From DATMTS01 sp035564555 (GTDB lineage: Bacteria; Actinomycetota; Actinomycetes; Actinomycetales; Microbacteriaceae), in assembly GCA_035564555.1 (NCBI GenBank), contig DATMTS010000051.1, positions 1 through 24,925 of the forward strand: a stretch of DNA of 24,925 bases, written 5' to 3'. Below, piece after piece: positions 16,411-23,896 of this stretch. Within the stretch, counting starts at the first letter, position 1. The number at the start of each line of letters is the position of its first letter. The notes beneath the pieces were generated by a model. The model had not been told where the DNA came from and searched no databases. It saw only the letters and a list, made by a program, of their open reading frames with translations. Position numbers and translations under genes: made by a program.

Positions 16411-16439
16411 TTGACCATAAACCATCACAGTGATATAAA
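16411..16439 (+). promoter_or_regulatory. Sigma-70-type promoter of the first sugar-import operon
   Basis: TTGACC (16411-16416), a 17-base spacer and TATAAA (16434-16439) match the housekeeping consensus in five of six positions at each box, with ideal spacing. Transcription would start near 16446, leaving a leader of about 55 bases before the solute-binding protein gene. The spacer carries the palindrome described separately. Confidence 0.75.
16424..16434. promoter_or_regulatory. Operator-like palindrome in the promoter spacer
   Basis: ATCAC-A-GTGAT is a perfect 11-base palindrome that lies between the -35 and -10 boxes and overlaps the first base of the -10. A protein bound here would exclude RNA polymerase. 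The neighbouring ROK repressor is the obvious candidate, although this inference rests on position only. Confidence 0.6.
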
Positions 16440-16501
16440 TGGGTCACTCACACGCCTGCGGGTTCCGTTCCAAGCCGTGACCCGCCTGACTGAAGGAATC
16501 A

Positions 16502-17821
16502 ATGATGACTCAGACGTCACAGCGGCGCTCAACGTCGCGACTTCGCCGAGGGCTCGCGGCGGTCGCGACGGCCTCGGCTGCGGTGCTCATCCTCGCAGGC
16601 TGCTCGGGCGGTGCCGCGAGCGCAGGCGGCGGCGCCACGAAGAAGCTCACTCTGTGGCTGTCGGCGAGCGCGGCGCAGGAGGCCGGGTACACCAAGCTCG
16701 CCGACGACTACAAGAAGAAGACCGGCGTCAGCGTCAAGCTCGTCAACATCCCGTACGCCGGGTACGCCACGAAGCTGCACGATGCCGCACAGGCGAACGC
16801 CCTGCCCGACATCGCGAGCGTTCCCTCGCTCGATCCGATCTGGACGAACAAGCTGCTCGATCTCTCCCCGATCGTGAAAACCGAGTCGAACAAGATCAAC
16901 ACGAACTTCATCGCCAAGACCTCCGACGGCCGGGTGCTGGCCATCCCCTCCGACGTGACCGCCTCAGGACTCTTCATCAACGCGTCGCTGTTCAAGAAGG
17001 CCGGCGTCTCCTACCCCACCTCGCCGGACAACACCTGGACCTGGACCGACTTCATCAAAGCAGCTGACCAGGTGCGCAAGGCCACGGGTGCCAAGTACGA
17101 TCTGACCTTCGACTCCTCTCCGTCGCGACTGCGTGCGATGGTGTACGAGCTGGGCGGCAAGTACATCCACGCAGACTCGAGCGGCCACTTCTCCGCCGAT
17201 GCCAAAACCGTCGATGCGCTGAAGTACTTCGTCGGACTCAACGATGACGTGACGATGCCGAAGTCGGTCTGGACCAGCGGCGCCGACCCGTCGGCGCTCT
17301 TCCAGAGCGGCCAGGTCGTTGCGTACTGGTCGGGAGTCTGGCAGGTCTCGTCGTTCGCCGAGAGCATCACGAAGTTCGATTGGGCCAGCGTTCCGACGCC
17401 GGCGCAGCCCGTGCAGGCCAGCGACGTCAACTCCGGAGGCCTGGTCGTCGGGTTCAACAACAACTCCAGTGAGGCGAAGGCCGCGAACGCATTCCTCAGC
17501 TGGATGTACAACCCCGCGCAGTACAAGCAATTGACCGAGATCAACGGATATCTGCCGGTGGAGAGCGGACTCGATCTGCAGTATCCGTTCAGTTCGAAGG
17601 CGGCTCAGGACGCCTTCACGCTCTACAACCAGGAGTTGCCGCTGTACGCGCCGATCTCCGGCTACTTCAACCAGGCGCAGACGCAATGGGTGCTGGCGGG
17701 CAAGTCCCTGACCACCGACCCCAGCGTCACCGAACTCGGCAAGGCGATCAACGGTCAGCAGAGCGTGCAGAAGACCGTGTCGAACATCGTCGCCGGTTAC
17801 AACCAGCAGGTCGGTAAATAG
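16502..17821 (+). CDS. Sugar ABC transporter solute-binding lipoprotein
   Basis: This 439-residue protein has a lipoprotein signal peptide: Arg-rich start, hydrophobic stretch GLAAVATASAAVLI and lipobox LAGC with Cys34 as the lipidated residue. The mature part begins KKLTLWLSASAAQEAGYTKL and contains SVKLVNIPYAGYATKLHDAAQ and IASVPSLDPIW, typical of family 1 extracellular sugar-binding proteins (MalE/UgpB cluster). It would capture an oligosaccharide outside the cell and deliver it to the two permeases downstream. GAAGGA at 16492-16497 is 4 bases from ATG 16502 and 7 from ATG 16505, so the second ATG may be the real start. It is the first gene of an operon driven by the promoter at 16411-16439. 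Confidence 0.93.
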   Translation: MMTQTSQRRSTSRLRRGLAAVATASAAVLILAGCSGGAASAGGGATKKLTLWLSASAAQEAGYTKLADDYKKKTGVSVKLVNIPYAGYATKLHDAAQANALPDIASVPSLDPIWTNKLLDLSPIVKTESNKINTNFIAKTSDGRVLAIPSDVTASGLFINASLFKKAGVSYPTSPDNTWTWTDFIKAADQVRKATGAKYDLTFDSSPSRLRAMVYELGGKYIHADSSGHFSADAKTVDALKYFVGLNDDVTMPKSVWTSGADPSALFQSGQVVAYWSGVWQVSSFAESITKFDWASVPTPAQPVQASDVNSGGLVVGFNNNSSEAKAANAFLSWMYNPAQYKQLTEINGYLPVESGLDLQYPFSSKAAQDAFTLYNQELPLYAPISGYFNQAQTQWVLAGKSLTTDPSVTELGKAINGQQSVQKTVSNIVAGYNQQVGK

Positions 17822-17838
17822 CCGCGCAGGAGGGCATC

Positions 17839-18792
17839 ATGTCGGTGACCGCCACCGCCGCGCGCTCCTCGGCCCAGGGGGAGGAGGCTCCGGCCTCCTC
17901 CCCGGGTCGCCGGCGCCGGCCGCGCTACAACCGCTACATCCTGGCACCATTGGTGCTGATCTCCGTCAACGTCGTGATGTTCGGCCTGTTCTTCGTGTGG
18001 CCGGCGCTGATCGGCTTCGGCTATTCGTTCACGAACTACACCGGCGTCGGCGACCCGCAGTTCGTCGGCATCGCGAACTACCAGCAGCTGCTCGCCGATC
18101 CGTCGTTCTACCAGGCACTGCTGCGCACCTTCGTGTTCACCCTGATCGTCGTGCCGACGAGCTTCGTGTTCTCGTTGCTGATCGCCAATCTGATGGTGAG
18201 CCGCTACGCCAGAGGAAAGGTCGTGGCTCGCATCATCTTCTTCATCCCGTGGCTGATCTCGCCGATCGTCACCGGCGTGATCTGGCGCTGGATCTTCGGG
18301 GAGAACTTCGGTCTGGTGAACTTCGTCATCGAGTCGCTCGGCGGTCATCCCGTGCAGTGGCAGTCCAACGCCGACCTCTCGCTCGCCGTCGTGATGTTCG
18401 CCTCGACCTGGGGAGGCACGGCCTTCTCGATGTTGTTGTTCATCGCGGCGATCAAGAACGTTCCGGTCTCGTATTATGAGGCGGCATCCTTGGACGGGGC
18501 GGGGCCGTGGCGCACGTTCCGAGACATCACGTTGCCGAGCATCGCCCCGACATCGTTCATCGTGATCCTGCTCACCACGCTCGGCGCGATGAAGGAGTAC
18601 GCGCTGTTCGTCTCGCTGAACAACGGCGGTCCGGGCACGACCAACAATCTGCTCGTGCAGTACATCTATCAGACCGGATTCCAGCGCGGGCAGATCGGTT
18701 ATGCGAGCGCGGCGAGCTTCGTGCTGATGATCATTCTGATGGCCGTCGCGCTCGTGCAACTCGCGGTGAATAGGAAGGCGGAACGTCGATGA
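17839..18792 (+). CDS. Sugar ABC transporter permease, MalF type
   Basis: The 317-residue protein has a polar Arg-rich N-terminus (1-32) and about six membrane helices, starting with ILAPLVLISVNVVMFGLFFVW (33-53). The cytoplasmic EAA loop is at residues 214-220 (EAASLDG) and continues to TLPSIAP; it docks with the ATPase subunit. The pairing with the next gene and the preceding binding protein identifies it as the first permease of a carbohydrate CUT1-type importer. An AGGAGG-type ribosome binding site lies just upstream, and the gene starts 17 bases after the binding protein stop. Its last four bases overlap the next start. Confidence 0.93.
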   Translation: MSVTATAARSSAQGEEAPASSPGRRRRPRYNRYILAPLVLISVNVVMFGLFFVWPALIGFGYSFTNYTGVGDPQFVGIANYQQLLADPSFYQALLRTFVFTLIVVPTSFVFSLLIANLMVSRYARGKVVARIIFFIPWLISPIVTGVIWRWIFGENFGLVNFVIESLGGHPVQWQSNADLSLAVVMFASTWGGTAFSMLLFIAAIKNVPVSYYEAASLDGAGPWRTFRDITLPSIAPTSFIVILLTTLGAMKEYALFVSLNNGGPGTTNNLLVQYIYQTGFQRGQIGYASAASFVLMIILMAVALVQLAVNRKAERR

Positions 18793-19709
18793 CGACGCAA
18801 GCGGTTCGATCGGCCGGCAGCACGCCCCGGGCGGGCGCCGCCGGCAGCGCGGGCGCGACCGGGATGCGACGACGGCGGAGGCTGTTCGGCCCTGAGTCCA
18901 CGCGTTATCTCTCGGCGACGACGCTGATGTGGATTCTCGCCTGCGCCTATGGGTTCCCGCTGGTCTGGTTCATCCTCAGCTCGTTCAAGCCGGCGGGCGA
19001 CCTCTTCTCCTACCCGCTCACGCTGTTCCCCGCGCATTGGACGACGACGGGCTATACGCAGGCGTGGAACAGCTTCAACTTCTACCAGTTCTTCGGCAAC
19101 ACTCTGATCGTCGCGATCTCCACCACCGTGGTCACCGTGGTGGTGAGTTGCTGCACGGGCTACGCGCTCGCGAAGTATCAGAACCGCTGGCTCAAGGTGT
19201 TCCTGGTGTGCATCCTCGCGACGACGATGCTGCCGACGGAGGTGATGCTCGCACCGTCGTTCGTGGTCGTGCGCGATCTCGGCCTCTACAACTCGCTGCT
19301 GGGCATCATCGTGCCCTCGATCCTCACCGCCACAGGAGTGCTGATGTTCCGGGGCTTCTTCCTCACCGTGCCGGACGAGCTGATCGAGGCGGCACGGATC
19401 GACGGGGCGAAGGAACTGGGCATCTTCTTCAGGATCATGGTGCCCATCTCTCGGCCGATCATGCTGACGCTGGCGATCTTCTCGTTCCAATGGCGGTGGA
19501 ACGACTACATCTGGCCCCTGCTCGTGCTCAACAATCCCGACCAGTTCACCCTGCAGATCGGCATCCAGAGCATCGTCGGTGCGCAGAACGTGAACTGGTC
19601 GGTGCTGCTGGGGGCCTCGGTGATCTCCATCGTTCCACTCGTGCTGATCTACCTGGTGTTCCAGAAGTATGTGATGAATGTGAACATCAACGCCGGGCTG
19701 AAGGACTGA
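18789..19709 (+). CDS. Sugar ABC transporter permease, MalG type
   Basis: The product has 306 residues. The long polar N-terminus (1-37, Ala/Gly/Arg-rich) is followed by about six membrane helices, and the EAA loop is at 200-206 (EAARIDG) with FRIMVPISRPIM after it. The WRWNDYIWPLLVL stretch (near 236-250) and the C-terminal QKYVMNVNINAGLKD are typical of MalG-type CUT1 permeases. It forms the membrane channel with the preceding MalF-type subunit, with which it is coupled by an ATGA overlap. No ATPase gene follows. Actinobacteria commonly use one shared MsiK-type ATPase for many such importers, and that is the likely partner here. Confidence 0.93.
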   Translation: MTTQAVRSAGSTPRAGAAGSAGATGMRRRRRLFGPESTRYLSATTLMWILACAYGFPLVWFILSSFKPAGDLFSYPLTLFPAHWTTTGYTQAWNSFNFYQFFGNTLIVAISTTVVTVVVSCCTGYALAKYQNRWLKVFLVCILATTMLPTEVMLAPSFVVVRDLGLYNSLLGIIVPSILTATGVLMFRGFFLTVPDELIEAARIDGAKELGIFFRIMVPISRPIMLTLAIFSFQWRWNDYIWPLLVLNNPDQFTLQIGIQSIVGAQNVNWSVLLGASVISIVPLVLIYLVFQKYVMNVNINAGLKD

Positions 19710-19712
19710 GGC

Positions 19713-21410
19713 GTGGACCTTGGATTCCGTCTTTCGGTCGTCGCGGCGGCCGAACGCGAGGGGCGCACAGCGCTCGCGCGCGCGACGCACACCGCCGGCT
19801 ACGAAGCGGTGCCGCATCGGGGGCTGATGCGCCGCGTGAAGGTCCTCCTTGCGCTCTATGTCGCCGACGGCACGGCATTCTCCCGCGACCCGGTCGCGCT
19901 CGCCGAGGCCGAGCGTTCGACGGCGGCACTGGCAGACCGGCAAGCGGACGACGGGTTGTTCCGCGGCGGAGACAACGTCGCATCGCCTCCCGACTCGGCC
20001 TTCACGATCAACGATGTCTGCGACGCGTACGAGTTCACGGCCGAGGCGGCCCAGAGGGATGCGGAGCTGGCTCGCGTTCGTGCTCGACTCGGCGCAATCG
20101 CGGCGGCGAGCGCTGACGCGTTGCGGCGCGGCGGCGTGCACACGCCGAATCATCGCTGGGAATTGAGTGCCGCGCTGGCCCGCATCCATCGTTCGTTTCC
20201 CGATCCGAGCCTGGTGGCGCGCGTCGAGGAATGGCTGGCAGAGGGCGTCGACATCGACGCGGACGGCTTGTATTCGGAGCGCAGTCCGAACTATGCGGCA
20301 CACGTCACGAATCCCTCCCTGCTGGCCATCGCGCGCATCCTGAATCATCCGCAGCTGATGCACACTGTCGCACGCAACCTGACCGCGACGCTGGGCCTGG
20401 TACATCGGGACGGAACCGTGGAGACCGTGCAGTCGCGCCGGCAGGACCAAGGACGTCCCTTCCCGTTGAGCGCCTACCTGTGCTCCTATCGGAGGCTCGC
20501 GATCGAAACAGGGCGAGGCGACTTCGCCTGGGCCGCCCTGCAGGCGCAGCAGAGCGAGATCTCCGACGGGAACCTGCTGGCCGAGACTCTGCTCGACACG
20601 AGCCTGCTCGATGAGCTTCCCGAACCCGAACCGCCGGTCGCGGATCGCGAGTGCCGATACGAGTCGGCCGCGCTGACAGTGCACCGCTCGGAGGGTGTCG
20701 AAACGGTTGTATACGCAGGGTCCGATTACCCGTGGATGCGGCGCATCCGTTCGGGGCTGGCGAACGACCCCACATTCTTCCGCATGTTCGCCGGCGCAGC
20801 CGTGCTCGATTCGATGCGCTTGTCGCGGTCGTTCTTCGATCTGGGGCCGTTCCGCGCGGACGTGTCTACGCGACTCCCGGACGGCACGACTCGCCTTCAG
20901 GAGCAACTGGACCCGGGTTACCATCTGCCGCTGCCTGCGGAATACCGGCGTTCCGACGGGGCATACGCCCTCGGCGACGACGGCCGGTTCTCGGCCGCGA
21001 TGTCGTTCGGCGCCCGCCCTGTCGACGTCGTGAGGATGACCACGTGCATCGACGTGCAGCCCCAGCCGAATGGCGCGCACCTCCAGGTCGACATCCGCTC
21101 ACCGCAGGTGCCGGTCACGCTCGAGCTCGCGTTCCGGTCCGGCGGCGTGATGACCGGCGCCGAGCGTATCGCCGACGGAGTCTGGGTGCTGACCGGGCCC
21201 GAGGGATCGTATCGCGTGGGCGAGGATCGCATCGTCTTCGGGCCGGGGGGCGAGACGCCGCTGCCGGGCGTTCCGTTGTACCACCCGGGTCAGGACTACG
21301 CCTATCTCGGCGGCACGGACGCGGCCGGCGGCGAGCGGGTGTACATCGTGCGCACGGCCCCGGTCGCGTTCCGCGTGCGGCTGGTGCACGAACGCGTGAC
21401 CGGGCGATGA
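19713..21410 (+). CDS. Unrecognised 565-residue protein; candidate intracellular polysaccharide lyase or hydrolase
   Basis: I cannot assign this protein to a family with certainty. Residues 1-285 look all-helical, as in an alpha/alpha-barrel, with repeated Trp/Leu/Ala helices and conserved-looking polar stretches: DGLFRGGDN (80-88) and PPDSAFT (92-98), TPNHRWE (144-150; Asn146, His147), DGLYSERSPNYAAHVTN (184-200; Tyr187, Tyr194, His197) and QSRRQDQG (240-247). Residues from about 320 on are rich in beta strands. A helical toroid followed by a beta-sandwich with Asn/His/Tyr/Arg candidates recalls heparinase II/III-like and chondroitin lyase-like enzymes, but no decisive signature is present. 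There is no signal peptide, so it acts in the cytoplasm on imported sugar. It starts at GTG 19713, three bases after the permease stop, and overlaps the oxidoreductase start by four bases, so it belongs to the operon. Confidence 0.75.
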   Translation: MDLGFRLSVVAAAEREGRTALARATHTAGYEAVPHRGLMRRVKVLLALYVADGTAFSRDPVALAEAERSTAALADRQADDGLFRGGDNVASPPDSAFTINDVCDAYEFTAEAAQRDAELARVRARLGAIAAASADALRRGGVHTPNHRWELSAALARIHRSFPDPSLVARVEEWLAEGVDIDADGLYSERSPNYAAHVTNPSLLAIARILNHPQLMHTVARNLTATLGLVHRDGTVETVQSRRQDQGRPFPLSAYLCSYRRLAIETGRGDFAWAALQAQQSEISDGNLLAETLLDTSLLDELPEPEPPVADRECRYESAALTVHRSEGVETVVYAGSDYPWMRRIRSGLANDPTFFRMFAGAAVLDSMRLSRSFFDLGPFRADVSTRLPDGTTRLQEQLDPGYHLPLPAEYRRSDGAYALGDDGRFSAAMSFGARPVDVVRMTTCIDVQPQPNGAHLQVDIRSPQVPVTLELAFRSGGVMTGAERIADGVWVLTGPEGSYRVGEDRIVFGPGGETPLPGVPLYHPGQDYAYLGGTDAAGGERVYIVRTAPVAFRVRLVHERVTGR

Positions 21411-22615
21411 CCGACCTGACACCGGCCGGCGCGATGACATCGCCCCGGCCGACGACTGCGCCTCGCGCTGCTGCGCCCAGGGTGGCCGTGGTGGGCATCC
21501 ACGGCTACGGGGCATCTCACGTGATCAACGCACTGGCGCTGCAGGCTCGGGGACGTGCTCGGCTGGTCGGCCTGGTCGATCCGGTGCCCGGGCCCATCGA
21601 GCGCGACGGCGTTCGCCTCGGGCTTCACGAACTCCCGCCGATCCACGCATCCATAGAGGCGCTGATAGCCGAGGCCCACGTGGATGTCGTCGTGATCGCG
21701 ACACCGCTGCACACCCATGCCGAGCTCGCGATCACCGCGCTGGAAGCCGGTGCCGACGTCTTGCTGGAGAAGCCGCCGGTGACCGATCTGACCGATTTCG
21801 AACGGGTCAGCGGCGCGCAGCGCGCGACCGGCGGACTGATCCAGGTGGGCTTCCAGAGCCTGGGATCCCACGCGTTGGGCGCGTTGACGGCGGCCATCGA
21901 CAGCGGCGACCTCGGTCGTATCGTCTCCATCGGCGCCGTCGGCTCGTGGACTCGGGACCGCGGTTACTGGACCCGCGCCCGGTGGGCCGGGCGACGCAGT
22001 CTCGATGGCGTCGCCGTGGTCGACGGAGCGGTCGCGAATCCGTTCGCGCATGCGGTCATGACGGCTCTGCGCATCGCAGGCTGGAGCTTGCCGGGCTCGG
22101 TGCGCGAGGTGCAGTGCGATCTGCGCCGGGTGAACCCGATCGAGGCGGATGACACGTCGTCGCTGCGCATCCTCCCGTCCCAGCGCGAGAACGTTCGCTT
22201 CGCCGGTGCCATCACGTGTGCGTTCACCCTGGCCGGACCCCGCGAAGACGACCCCTTCATCCTGGTTCGCGGCACAGCCGGCTCGGTGCGTCTGGACTAC
22301 ACGACGGACCGCCTCAGCATCGAGGGCGGCGGATCCGCAGCGTACGGGCGTAACGATCTGCTCGGCAATCTGTTGGAGGCGCGGGCCGGCCGTGCAGAAC
22401 TCATCTCGCCGTTCGAATCCACCGGCGCCTTCGTCCGGGTCATCGACGGTGTCGCGGCAGCTCCCGTGCACGAGATCGACGAGCGCTTCGTCGCCTGGCA
22501 GGGATCGGGGCCCGGAGCGCGCCCAGTGCTCGAGGATGCAGCGCGCGTCATGCTGCGCGCGGCCGGGGAAGGCCGCCTGTTCCGGGAGCTCGATGACCTG
22601 CCGTGGCGCGACTAG
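21407..22615 (+). CDS. Gfo/Idh/MocA family NAD(P)-dependent oxidoreductase
   Basis: The 402-residue protein has a polar N-terminal extension (1-24), then a Rossmann fold with VAVVGIHGYGASH (GxxGxG at 30-35) and Asp58 at the end of strand beta-2. VIATPLHTHAELAITALEAGADVLLEKPPV (97-126) contains the family hallmark EKP at 121-123. The C-terminal half is the usual mixed alpha/beta substrate domain. The family oxidises or reduces sugars and inositols, or opens glycosidic bonds by transient oxidation. Here it probably processes the sugar released by the preceding enzyme, though its substrate is unknown. An in-frame ATG ten codons in exists, but the ATGA overlap with the preceding stop favours 21407. 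It is the last gene of the operon. Confidence 0.88.
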   Translation: MTDLTPAGAMTSPRPTTAPRAAAPRVAVVGIHGYGASHVINALALQARGRARLVGLVDPVPGPIERDGVRLGLHELPPIHASIEALIAEAHVDVVVIATPLHTHAELAITALEAGADVLLEKPPVTDLTDFERVSGAQRATGGLIQVGFQSLGSHALGALTAAIDSGDLGRIVSIGAVGSWTRDRGYWTRARWAGRRSLDGVAVVDGAVANPFAHAVMTALRIAGWSLPGSVREVQCDLRRVNPIEADDTSSLRILPSQRENVRFAGAITCAFTLAGPREDDPFILVRGTAGSVRLDYTTDRLSIEGGGSAAYGRNDLLGNLLEARAGRAELISPFESTGAFVRVIDGVAAAPVHEIDERFVAWQGSGPGARPVLEDAARVMLRAAGEGRLFRELDDLPWRD

Positions 22616-22616
22616 C

Positions 22617-22695
22617 GATCGTGCTTGTCGTCGTCCCACCGTCACCGTGAGGTAAGAAGCTCCGGCAGGCCGCCGGCGGCTGACCTGGCACGATC
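22617..22695. repeat. Inverted repeat with inner GC palindrome after the operon; possible terminator
   Basis: GATCGTGC (22617-22624) directly after the oxidoreductase stop is matched by GCACGATC (22688-22695). Inside lies the perfect palindrome GCCGCCGGCGGC (22669-22680). The RNA could fold into a GC-rich structure separating the two operons, but no U-tract follows, so a rho-independent terminator is not proven. Confidence 0.35.
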
Positions 22696-22696
22696 C

Positions 22697-22725
22697 TTGA
22701 CGAACCATCGCGTACCGCTTACGAT
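22697..22725 (+). promoter_or_regulatory. Sigma-70-type promoter of the second sugar-import operon
   Basis: TTGACG (22697-22702), a 17-base spacer and TACGAT (22720-22725) form a strong actinobacterial housekeeping promoter. Transcription would start near 22732, within the palindrome that follows, leaving a leader of about 105 bases before the small frame at 22837. Confidence 0.7.
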
Positions 22726-22727
22726 CG

Positions 22728-22741
22728 TCGAAGCGATTCGA
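22728..22741. promoter_or_regulatory. LacI-family operator-like palindrome at the transcription start
   Basis: TCGAAGCGATTCGA pairs in six of seven positions around a central CG, the hallmark of LacI/GalR-family operators, and sits three bases after the -10 box. Binding here would block initiation. No LacI-family gene is in the window; it may lie beyond the right edge. Confidence 0.6.
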
Positions 22742-22836
22742 TTAATTCGGCCCCGGCGTCGCGGCTTCGAGTGCTTTCCGTCTCGGGGGGAGAGCAACGA
22801 TCGGGTTCGACCGGCACGACAACACGAAGGAGTGAG

Positions 22837-22899
22837 ATGGAGCGCGAACAGGTAAGCGATGCCCATCGGTCGATAGTGGTGAAGGTCGACGTGCGATGA
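22837..22899 (+). CDS. Possible 20-residue leader peptide coupled to the LplB-type permease
   Basis: ATG 22837 is preceded by GAAGGAG (22826-22832), a near-perfect ribosome binding site at four bases' spacing, and is followed by 20 sense codons beginning MEREQVSDAH. The TGA stop (22897-22899) overlaps the permease start ATG 22896, exactly like the real gene junctions of this window. It may be a translated leader that feeds ribosomes to the permease gene, or the worn-down remains of a former first gene. The permease's own site, GAAGG at 22881-22885, is weaker and ten bases away. The frame of the permease has a stop at 22833, so it cannot start further upstream. Confidence 0.45.
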   Translation: MEREQVSDAHRSIVVKVDVR

Positions 22900-23885
22900 C
22901 GGCGCAAGCGGTGCTCGAGGAGACTGCGTCATCCACGCTGATGCACTACAAGGAGCCCAGGGGATCGCGCACCGGGCCCCGGCGAGTCGGCAAGAAGTCC
23001 GTCGGGATGTTCCTGTGCATCCTGCCCTTTCTCGGGCTGGTCTTCGTCTTCTCGTATTTGCCGTTGTACGGCTGGATCTTCTCGCTCTACGACTACAAGC
23101 CCGCGCTCGGCCTGGCGGGCAGCGACTTCGTAGGCCTGCAGTGGTTCCGGATGCTGGTGAGCTCGCCGACGGAGGTCGCGCAGATCGGCCAGGTCTTGAT
23201 GAACACGCTGGCGATGAGCTTCCTCGGCATCGCGACGTCGCTCCTGCCGCTGTTGTTCGCGGTCTTCCTCAATGAGGTGAAGGCTCCGTGGTTCCGTAAC
23301 CTCGTGCAGACCCTCACGACGCTGCCCAACTTCATCTCCTGGGTCCTCGTCTACATGATCGCGTTCTCGTTGTTCTCCAGCTCGGGGTTGGTGAACAGCG
23401 TGCTCACGGACTCGGGCATCATCACCACGCCGCTGAAGTTCCTCGACTCCGGTGATCACGTGTGGTTGACGATGCTGCTGTGGAGCCTGTGGAAGGGGCT
23501 CGGGTGGGGCGCGATCATCTACCTCGCGGCCATCTCCGGCATCGATCCCTCGCTTTACGAGTCGGCGAAGATCGACGGCGCGAGCCGGTTCCAGCTGATG
23601 CGATACATCACGGTGCCGCAGCTGATGCCGACCTACGTCGTGCTGTTGATGCTCTCGATCGCCAACCTGCTGAACAACGGGCTGGAGCAGTACTACGTCT
23701 TCCAGAACGCGTTCAACATGCAGCACATCCAGGTGCTCGACCTCTACGTCTACAACGTGGGCCTGACGGGCAACAACCTGTCTCTGGCGACCGTGATCGG
23801 CATGCTCAAGAGCCTCATCTCCGTCATCCTGCTGATCACCGTCAATCTGATCGCCAAGCGTGCCCGCGGGGCATCCATCATCTAG
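22896..23885 (+). CDS. Oligosaccharide ABC transporter permease, LplB type
   Basis: This 329-residue membrane protein has a polar N-terminus (1-35), about six helices beginning GMFLCILPFLGLVFVFSYLP (37-56), and the LplB-type segment GWGAIIYLAAISGIDPSLYESAKIDGAS (203-230), in which the EAA loop reads ESAKIDG (222-228) and continues to TVPQLMP. LplB/YteP-type permeases belong to CUT1 importers that typically handle complex or acidic oligosaccharides, and they differ clearly from the MalF-type permease upstream. It is the first large gene of the operon controlled by the LacI-type operator. The next gene starts 11 bases after its stop. Confidence 0.93.
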   Translation: MTAQAVLEETASSTLMHYKEPRGSRTGPRRVGKKSVGMFLCILPFLGLVFVFSYLPLYGWIFSLYDYKPALGLAGSDFVGLQWFRMLVSSPTEVAQIGQVLMNTLAMSFLGIATSLLPLLFAVFLNEVKAPWFRNLVQTLTTLPNFISWVLVYMIAFSLFSSSGLVNSVLTDSGIITTPLKFLDSGDHVWLTMLLWSLWKGLGWGAIIYLAAISGIDPSLYESAKIDGASRFQLMRYITVPQLMPTYVVLLMLSIANLLNNGLEQYYVFQNAFNMQHIQVLDLYVYNVGLTGNNLSLATVIGMLKSLISVILLITVNLIAKRARGASII

Positions 23886-23896
23886 GAGCGTTGGAC

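Noticed and set aside
14680..17067. A 795-codon open frame on the plus strand
   Set aside because: It runs antisense through the ROK regulator and into the solute-binding protein gene in another frame; its composition is that of a shadow frame.
18699..21080. A 793-codon open frame on the minus strand
   Set aside because: It is antisense to the MalG-type permease and the 565-residue protein, is rich in Arg/His/Asp/Gln as expected for a mirror frame of GC-rich genes, and has no domain or coding-like composition.
22625..22855. A 76-codon plus-strand frame across the second promoter
   Set aside because: It covers the -35/-10 boxes and the LacI-type operator, is Arg-rich and has no ribosome binding site.
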